Origin: JAGLCY01 sp965369705
GTDB taxonomy: Bacteria > Krumholzibacteriota > Krumholzibacteriia > LZORAL124-64-63
Assembly: GCA_965369705.1 (NCBI GenBank)
Contig: CBDURF010000168.1
Coordinates: 1-7,328 of the forward strand
Direction: 5' to 3'
Length of the DNA: 7,328 nucleotides
The notes beneath the pieces were generated by a model, which saw only the letters and a list, made by a program, of their open reading frames with translations, had not been told where the DNA came from and did no database searches. Positions 1 to 4,343 of the stretch are shown here, piece by piece (within the stretch, counting starts at the first letter, position 1; the number at the start of each line of letters is the position of its first letter). The translations under genes were made by a program, and so were the position numbers.

Positions 1-96
1 CAAATTCTTCAACGATGGGCTGGAGAATTCAGAGCCCCAGATCGGGGAGCTGTTCGCGCAGGGGAGAGAAGGAAGGTTCCCCGCAATATTACAGGC
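1..96. other. non-coding 3' flank of the cluster
   Basis: No gene is seen. Two weak inverted repeats are present: CCCC/GGGG around a 5-bp loop near 36-48, and GGGGA/TCCCC near 62-84. Neither is followed by a T-run on the minus strand, so no terminator is called. Confidence 0.4.
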
Positions 97-756
97 TCAT
101 AAAACGAATCCGATCCCGAACAGGATGTGAATAGCCACGCTGGTGACGCGGGCCTCGCCCCGGGCGATGTCGTCGGTGGTCCATCCGGCGATGAACTGGG
201 CTTCGGCGGCCAGAAACAAGCGACGGGTCAGGGCCAGTTCACTGCCGCAGCCGGCCAGGACCGCCGGTCCGCCGATGCTGTAGTCATGGACATCCGAAAA
301 TTCGCCACGCACCGTGGCGAAGGTGTTGGGCAACGTCACTCCGGCGCCCACCCGCCAATGGACCGGCCGGCTGCGCCGCAGGTAGTTGGCCGTAAGGATG
401 TTGAATCCGTGGGTGACCTCGAAGTGCTGGACGGTGGCCGGCGGTTCCTTCAGGTACATCTTGTGGTGCAGAAACTGTACTTCGAAGCCGTCATGCTCCC
501 GCTGCCAGCGTAGACGCAGGGCCCAGTACAACGGCTGTTCCCAGGGCCGGGATTCCCAGCTCGCGGAATGGCTGATTTCGGGTTCACCCTGCTGGGTGAT
601 CTTCAAGGTGGTGGAAAAATTGAGCGGCGCTCCGCCGAAGACCTGCAGGACGATGCCCTCAGGCAGGGGTTCGGCCGAAGCGGGACCGATCGTCAGAAGC
701 CAGGCGCAGGTCAGAAAAAGGATGATTCGGCCGTTCATCAATCGCCTGGAATTCAT
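97..756 (-). CDS. secreted beta-barrel-like outer-membrane protein, unrecognised family
   Basis: Encodes 219 residues. I do not recognise the family with certainty. Residues 1-28 form a Sec signal peptide: basic start, hydrophobic core near 11-23, and an A-S-A cleavage site before Glu29. The mature part has no long hydrophobic helix. It is instead a series of short stretches with alternating polar and apolar residues, rich in aromatics and glycine (about 78-102, 111-126, 132-141, 159-190, 205-219), which is the pattern of a small 8-stranded-type outer-membrane barrel. The C-terminus (GIGFVL) is hydrophobic but does not end in the usual Phe or Trp. The ATG at 756 is chosen because a GAGGGG ribosome-binding site (761-766) lies 4-5 nt upstream; an in-frame ATG at 738 is the alternative. 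The gene follows the pentaheme cytochrome by 10 bp, so the two are probably co-transcribed. A role in nitrate respiration is only suggested by position. It could also be a porin-like channel or a structural barrel. Confidence 0.75.
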   Translation of the reverse strand: MNSRRLMNGRIILFLTCAWLLTIGPASAEPLPEGIVLQVFGGAPLNFSTTLKITQQGEPEISHSASWESRPWEQPLYWALRLRWQREHDGFEVQFLHHKMYLKEPPATVQHFEVTHGFNILTANYLRRSRPVHWRVGAGVTLPNTFATVRGEFSDVHDYSIGGPAVLAGCGSELALTRRLFLAAEAQFIAGWTTDDIARGEARVTSVAIHILFGIGFVL

Positions 757-766
757 GACAACCCCT

Positions 767-1477
767 CTACTGCTTGCGATCCTTCAAGGCCTGTCCCTTG
801 GCCTTCCGGTAGGCGCCCAGCAGTTCCTTGGCGTCCGCTTCCACATCCGCCAGGTCGAAGCGGTGCCACTTGGCCGTCAGCTTGTCGTAGGATTCGTTCA
901 ACTCGGCGACAAGCTCCCGGTCCTTGGCGTGAGTGTTCACGAAACTTCGGTATCCCTTGATGATGTTGATCTTGTTGAGTACATAGTCGGCCTGCGCGGG
1001 CACCTCGGGCAGGACGCCGGATTCCTGGTTGTGACAGAACAGACATGTGCTCTTGACGCGGGTCACGAAGATGAAGTCCACCTCCATGGCGCCGTGGCAG
1101 GTGGCGCAGTTGGGGGCGGTGCCGTCCTGTTCGAGTATCCGGAAATGATCACTGGTGACAAAGGCGTCGCGCTGTTCGACATGGCACTGGCCGCAGGTGA
1201 CGGGGATCTGGTCGAACTTCACCGGGGCCAGGACGTTGTCGTGGGCCTTTTCCATGTCCCGGGTTCCGGGATCGCCGCCGTGGCAGTCCACACAGCTGAG
1301 CCCCGCCACCCCGTGGATCGAATTGTCGAAATCGACGAAATAGTTGTAGAGCTTGGGATACTGGACCTTGAAAGTGGGGTCCTGGTGGCAATCGATGCAT
1401 TCGTCGCCGAAGCTGGCCGAGGCGGCCGCCAGAACGAGGGCAAAAATGAATGTCGGCAGCAACCGCTTGGAATTCAT
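767..1477 (-). CDS. periplasmic pentaheme c-type cytochrome
   Basis: Encodes 236 residues with a Sec signal peptide (about 1-21, A-S-A site) and five CXXCH heme c motifs at C27-H31, C62-H66, C95-H99, C124-H128 and C145-H149. Outside these motifs there are exactly five further histidines (H55, H79, H111, H183, H205), enough to give every heme bis-His ligation. The segment around H55-H66 (SIHG...CVDCHGG) is typical of multiheme redox cytochromes. The C-terminal part (about 184-236) is heme-free, charged and probably helical. There is no membrane anchor after cleavage, so it should be a soluble periplasmic electron carrier. Its place downstream of a nap operon that lacks napC suggests it passes electrons to or from NapAB or NapGH. 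NapM of sulfate reducers is a comparable nap-linked multiheme cytochrome, but it has four hemes, and homology is not shown here. A nitrite-related role is an alternative. The ATG at 1477 has an AAGGGA ribosome-binding site about 5 nt upstream. Confidence 0.9.
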   Translation of the reverse strand: MNSKRLLPTFIFALVLAAASASFGDECIDCHQDPTFKVQYPKLYNYFVDFDNSIHGVAGLSCVDCHGGDPGTRDMEKAHDNVLAPVKFDQIPVTCGQCHVEQRDAFVTSDHFRILEQDGTAPNCATCHGAMEVDFIFVTRVKSTCLFCHNQESGVLPEVPAQADYVLNKINIIKGYRSFVNTHAKDRELVAELNESYDKLTAKWHRFDLADVEADAKELLGAYRKAKGQALKDRKQ

Positions 1478-1522
1478 GAAGGTCCCTTTCCGGTAAGCAC
1501 GACCACGAGGAGCACAAAAAAT

Positions 1523-1550
1523 ATTCTAACACATCCGGATGACATGATAA
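1523..1550 (-). promoter_or_regulatory. candidate sigma70-type promoter for the cytochrome/barrel gene pair
   Basis: On the minus strand TTATCA (1550-1545, 4 of 6 to the -35 consensus) is followed after 16 bp by TAGAAT (1528-1523, 5 of 6 to the -10 consensus), then a T-rich run. It lies about 45 bp upstream of the pentaheme cytochrome start, in the only sizeable gap of the cluster. A perfect 10-bp palindrome, CATCCGGATG (1532-1541), sits in the spacer between the two boxes and could be an operator. Assigned by consensus match only. Confidence 0.4.
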
Positions 1551-1551
1551 C

Positions 1552-1580
1552 GGAAACCCGATTCGGCCGGTCTTGGTTCC
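1552..1580 (-). repeat. inverted repeat after napD, possible transcript end or stabilising hairpin
   Basis: GGAAACC (1552-1558) and GGTTCC (1575-1580) can pair with one bulged base, enclosing a GC-rich segment that contains the self-complementary CGGCCG. It lies 16-44 bp after the napD stop codon, between the nap genes and the candidate promoter of the next gene. No T-run follows on the minus strand, so it is not a classical intrinsic terminator. It may instead protect the 3' end of the nap transcript or be chance in GC-rich DNA. Confidence 0.25.
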
Positions 1581-1596
1581 CGAATATTGCCGCCGG

Positions 1597-1836
1597 TTAT
1601 TCGGCTTCCTCGTCGGTGTACGTGTAGGAGAAATCCGCGCTCACCACGTGGGGCAGCTGCTGGATCTCCTTCAATTTCTTCGTCTCATCGGCGTTGTCGT
1701 CGCCCTCGACGGTGATGACGATGCGGCCCAGCTCGTCGCTGAAATGGATGTCGCACAACCCGCTGTCGGCGAGACTGGCTTTGACCGCCTCCAGGTGTTC
1801 GGGAAGGGTCTTGACCACGATGCTGGAAATGTTCAT
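1597..1836 (-). CDS. napD: NapD, chaperone for the NapA Tat signal peptide
   Basis: Encodes 79 residues, the usual NapD size. The start (NISSIVV, then PEHLEAVKASL), the central IVITVEGDD strand-turn and the end (IQQLPHVVSADFSYTYTD) follow the NapD pattern, a small ferredoxin-like beta-alpha-beta fold. In the known system NapD is cytoplasmic, binds the twin-arginine signal of NapA and holds back its export until the Mo-bisMGD cofactor and 4Fe-4S cluster are in place. The ATG at 1836 overlaps the stop of the napF-like gene as ATGA, a sign of translational coupling; longer in-frame extensions upstream would run into napF and lack family similarity. The C-terminus is acidic (DEEAE). It is the last gene of the compact nap block. 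The assignment is strengthened by the intact Tat signal on NapA. Confidence 0.93.
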   Translation of the reverse strand: MNISSIVVKTLPEHLEAVKASLADSGLCDIHFSDELGRIVITVEGDDNADETKKLKEIQQLPHVVSADFSYTYTDEEAE

Positions 1837-2150
1837 GCCGTATCTCCGGTCGGGTATTCGGTAGTGTCGGCCCTGACGACGATGGCGCCGGTCGGGCACA
1901 CGTCCACGCAGTCGGCGCACAGGGTGCATCGTTCCAGAAGCACCCGGGGATTCATCATACCGACGAAAAAGAGAGCGTTTTCCCCGCAGGCGTCCTCGCA
2001 GCGGGTGCAGAGGCCCTTGCCCCAGGCGATGCAGGCATCCTTGTCCAGGAGGATGTCCACACCATCGGGCAGAACGGCCGGCAACCGGGGCCGCTCCCAG
2101 AAATCGGACTTCATGAAGCCCTTCAGCAAATCACGTCGGCTGCAATCCAT
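1833..2150 (-). CDS. napF: short NapF-like ferredoxin with two 4Fe-4S motifs
   Basis: Encodes 105 residues. Two cysteine groups are visible: C40-X7-C48-X2-C51-X3-C55 and C75-X2-C78-X2-C81-X3-C85-P, each able to bind a 4Fe-4S cluster. The unusual X7 spacing and the DACIAWGKGLCTRCEDAC wording correspond to the second half of NapF (compare the DACLAY...CRRCQDSC segment of E. coli NapF), and the N-terminal SRRDLLKG corresponds to the NapF start (SRRGILTG). The first two ferredoxin motifs of the roughly 164-residue E. coli protein are absent. NapF is known as a cytoplasmic iron-sulfur protein that interacts with NapA before export. The gene starts 8 bp after the napB stop with AGGA (2157-2160) 6 nt before the ATG, and its end overlaps napD by 4 bp. 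It could equally be named a generic 4Fe-4S dicluster protein, but operon position and the X7 motif favour NapF. Confidence 0.82.
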   Translation of the reverse strand: MDCSRRDLLKGFMKSDFWERPRLPAVLPDGVDILLDKDACIAWGKGLCTRCEDACGENALFFVGMMNPRVLLERCTLCADCVDVCPTGAIVVRADTTEYPTGDTA

Positions 2151-2158
2151 TTTCGATC

Positions 2159-2734
2159 CTACTCCACGCCCTCATTGAGAATGTCCAGCAGATTGGATCG
2201 TTCCTTCCGCTCCTTGGCCCGGTAATAGGGCTCGAAGGTGTTTCCGATCAGCTCGTCGGTGTTGGCCTGGGTGGCGTGGCATTGGGTGCAGCTGTAGTTG
2301 GCCGGGTTCAGCGAGTCCAGTTGCTTGTCGCGGCGAATATCAAAAAGATGGCTGGCCGGCACCGGAGTTGCGCCCACATCGGCCGCCTCTTCGGGCAGAT
2401 GGCATTCGGTGCAGGAATTTTCGTCCGCGGTGATCGGCAACAGGTCGTCGGTATTGTGGGGGATGACAGGGGGCGCGTTCTCGAACGCCCGGTTCTCCAT
2501 CGACGCCTCGCCTGGATCAGGAGCGTCGAAGGCCACGGCGGGCGTGACCGAATCTTCGAGCAGGGGTTCGTTCCGATAGCTCAGTTCGGTGTCGGCCACC
2601 TCGGTCGGCGGGATCGGCGTCGCCGATGCTTCCGGCGGGGTCGGCGTTTCACTGACCGGAACCTCCTTGGCCGAACAGCCGGCCAGGCACAGCAGGACGA
2701 TCAACAGGCAGAGGGCGGACATTCTGGACATCAT
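2159..2734 (-). CDS. napB: NapB, diheme c-type cytochrome subunit, predicted lipoprotein
   Basis: Encodes 191 residues. NapB is the electron-transfer partner of NapA in the periplasm. Two heme motifs, C108-H112 (CTECH) and C149-H153 (CTQCH), and the NapB signatures ENAPPVIPH (His93) and ASHL (His129) are present; these two histidines are the expected second ligands, giving bis-His hemes. The C-terminal region from SCTQCHATQA to NTFEPYY is also typical. The N-terminus differs from textbook NapB: residues 6-19 are hydrophobic and end in a lipobox, L-A-G-C20, predicting cleavage by signal peptidase II and lipidation of Cys20. Ser21 at +2 would, by the E. coli rule, permit outer-membrane sorting. 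A Pro/Glu/Thr-rich linker (about 23-49) follows. The ATG at 2734 overlaps the napH stop as ATGA; the next codon is also ATG (2731), and the GGGAGG ribosome-binding site sits at better spacing for it, so the real start may be one codon later. Confidence 0.93.
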   Translation of the reverse strand: MMSRMSALCLLIVLLCLAGCSAKEVPVSETPTPPEASATPIPPTEVADTELSYRNEPLLEDSVTPAVAFDAPDPGEASMENRAFENAPPVIPHNTDDLLPITADENSCTECHLPEEAADVGATPVPASHLFDIRRDKQLDSLNPANYSCTQCHATQANTDELIGNTFEPYYRAKERKERSNLLDILNEGVE

Positions 2735-3555
2735 GAACCTCCCGATTCCAGTGACATGGCGCGTTTGCGATGGGAAAAAGACAAGGCCTCGTCGGGGCAA
2801 ACCTCGATGCAGCGGCCGCAGTTCGTACAGACTCCGTCGAGGACCGATCCGCTGGCCTGGCCCACCAAGGCGAGAATCTGGTTCTCGGGGCAGACCTCGA
2901 GGCAATCCATACATTCGGTGCATTTTTCGTGGTCGTGATCGACCCGTAAAAGGGCGACCCGGCCGACCAGGGCGTAGAAGGCGCCAAGGGGACAGACGTG
3001 GCCGCAGAACCCGTTTTTCTGGATCAACAGATCGAAAAGAAAAACGGCTGCCACGGCCAGCCAGCCGGCGCCCATGCCGAAAACCAGGCCCCGCTGCAGC
3101 ATGCCGATGGGGCTGACCGCTTCGAAGGCGGCCACGCCCAGGATCGCGGACAGGATCAGGGCCACGGCCAGGATGAAGTAACGAGCCGGGCGGCCGATCA
3201 CCCGCCGGGATCCGGTGTCCGTCTTGAAGCGGCGGCCCAGGCGGTTGGCCAGGTCGGTCACCGCGTTCATGGGGCAGACCCAGGCGCAGAACATGCGGCC
3301 GCCGAGCAGGGCGTAGAAGACAAGGGTGATCGCGGCGCCGAGCAGGACATCGGCGGCCAGCAGACCTCCGGCGGCCAGCAACTGGAGAACGGCGAACGGA
3401 TCGGCCAGGGGCACGGCGCCCAGCACGATCGAGCTGCTGAGATTGCCGCGCAGCAACGTCCAGCCCCACAGGTTGCCCCCGATCAGCAGAACCATCACCG
3501 CCGCCTGCACGAGGCGACGGGCGATCAGGTAACGATGGGCTCTGAGGTTAGTCAT
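2731..3555 (-). CDS. napH: NapH, membrane-bound quinol-oxidising ferredoxin subunit
   Basis: Encodes 274 residues. There are four probable membrane helices (about 16-35, 57-84, 126-147, 161-178). Two CX3CP motifs, C90-AWV-C94-P and C184-GHV-C188-P, are the NapH hallmark. A cytoplasmic C-terminal domain carries two 4Fe-4S motifs (C212, C215, C218, C222-P and C243, C246, C249, C253-P). The length fits the family (about 270-290). In the known system NapH pairs with NapG and passes electrons from menaquinol or ubiquinol towards NapAB. Since no napC is visible, this pair is the only clear quinol route in the window. The ATG at 3555 overlaps the napG end by 8 bp; a GGAG ribosome-binding site lies 9 nt upstream inside a 10-bp palindrome (3559-3568). 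The stop overlaps the napB start. No missing ligand or frameshift is seen. Confidence 0.95.
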   Translation of the reverse strand: MTNLRAHRYLIARRLVQAAVMVLLIGGNLWGWTLLRGNLSSSIVLGAVPLADPFAVLQLLAAGGLLAADVLLGAAITLVFYALLGGRMFCAWVCPMNAVTDLANRLGRRFKTDTGSRRVIGRPARYFILAVALILSAILGVAAFEAVSPIGMLQRGLVFGMGAGWLAVAAVFLFDLLIQKNGFCGHVCPLGAFYALVGRVALLRVDHDHEKCTECMDCLEVCPENQILALVGQASGSVLDGVCTNCGRCIEVCPDEALSFSHRKRAMSLESGGS

Positions 3556-4336
3556 CCTGGAGATCTCCGCTGTTCAGGTAGTCCAACGGGTCGCTGTCCA
3601 GTTCGTCGACCGGGCCGGTGGTGTCGTCGATCCTGATTTCATCGCCCTCTTCCCAGCCCTTGATGTAGTTGTTGCCCACCCGGCCCAACGCCACTTCCCT
3701 CGGAAGAACAAAAATGGCCGCCTTCTCCACCACGCAGGCCCGTTCGCACAGGCCGCAGCCGGTGCAGACATCGGCGTGCACCTTCGGCAGCAGCACCGCG
3801 TGCCGGCCCGTGCGCTTGTTGCGAGTGTGTTCGATGGTGATGGCCTTGTCGAGCAGCGGACACGCCCGGTAACAGGCGTCGCAGCGCAGGCCCCAGGCGG
3901 CGATGCAGTTTTCGTAATCCATGACCGCAAGTCCGATGCGCGTCTTGTTCACGTCGAGGGTACGGCCGCCGTCGTTACTGACCAGGCCGGGCTCCAGGGC
4001 CCCGGTGGGGCACTCGGCGGTGCAGGGGATGTCGGCGCAGAGGTAACAGGGGACATCCCGCGGGATCAGGCGCGGCGTGCCGGTGGGCGCGTCGGTGCCG
4101 GGTCCAGCCAGGAACAGGGTGTCGTAGGGACAGGCCTCGACGCAGATGCCGCAGCGGATGCACTTGCCCAGGAAATCCGGTTCGGGCAGGGCGCCCGGCG
4201 GACGCAGGACCAAAGTGGCGGTTTTGCCCTCCTGGACAAAACCGCCCCATACCACACCGCCCACCGCGGCGGCGGCCGCGCCTGCGGTCAAGCGGGACAG
4301 GAAGTCCCGGCGGTCCATGCCCTTGCCCGCGGCCAT
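3548..4336 (-). CDS. napG: NapG, Tat-exported ferredoxin with four 4Fe-4S clusters
   Basis: Encodes 262 residues. The N-terminus has a twin-arginine motif (DRRDFLSRL, R9-R10) and a hydrophobic Ala/Gly/Val stretch to about residue 33, so the folded protein should be exported by Tat to the periplasm. Four cysteine groups follow: C59/C62/C65/C69-P; C97/C100/C105/C109-P; C144-X7-C152/C155/C159-P; and C191/C194/C197/C201, where the last Pro is replaced by Val. This is the NapG (MauM-like) layout. NapG is thought to receive electrons from NapH and pass them to NapB. The C-terminal 35 residues are strongly acidic (14 Asp/Glu, one Arg), apparently an extension beyond the conserved GWEE region. The gene starts 7 bp after the napA stop. 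No good ribosome-binding site is visible for the ATG at 4336, which suggests coupling to napA translation; an ATG at 4318 also keeps the Tat motif. Confidence 0.94.
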   Translation of the reverse strand: MAAGKGMDRRDFLSRLTAGAAAAAVGGVVWGGFVQEGKTATLVLRPPGALPEPDFLGKCIRCGICVEACPYDTLFLAGPGTDAPTGTPRLIPRDVPCYLCADIPCTAECPTGALEPGLVSNDGGRTLDVNKTRIGLAVMDYENCIAAWGLRCDACYRACPLLDKAITIEHTRNKRTGRHAVLLPKVHADVCTGCGLCERACVVEKAAIFVLPREVALGRVGNNYIKGWEEGDEIRIDDTTGPVDELDSDPLDYLNSGDLQDD

Positions 4337-4343
4337 ATTCGGC

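Noticed and set aside
1..96. Terminator hairpin after the barrel gene
   Set aside because: The stems are 4-5 bp and no T-run follows on the minus strand.
767..1477. Pentaheme cytochrome as NapC or NrfH
   Set aside because: Those are mostly tetraheme proteins with an uncleaved N-terminal membrane anchor; this one has five hemes and a cleavable signal peptide.
386..1627. Open plus-strand frame of 413 codons opposite the cytochrome and barrel genes
   Set aside because: It spans two well-supported minus-strand genes and their gap, shows no domain or signal, and is expected from codon bias in GC-rich DNA.
2159..3469. NapB frame left open far upstream, giving a 436-codon reading
   Set aside because: The upstream part lies over napH in another frame, is arginine/proline-rich without family features, and NapB has its own signal peptide and ribosome-binding site at 2731-2734.
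3559..3568. GGAGATCTCC palindrome before napH
   Set aside because: It contains the napH ribosome-binding site but would need a very tight loop; no further structure supports a regulatory role.
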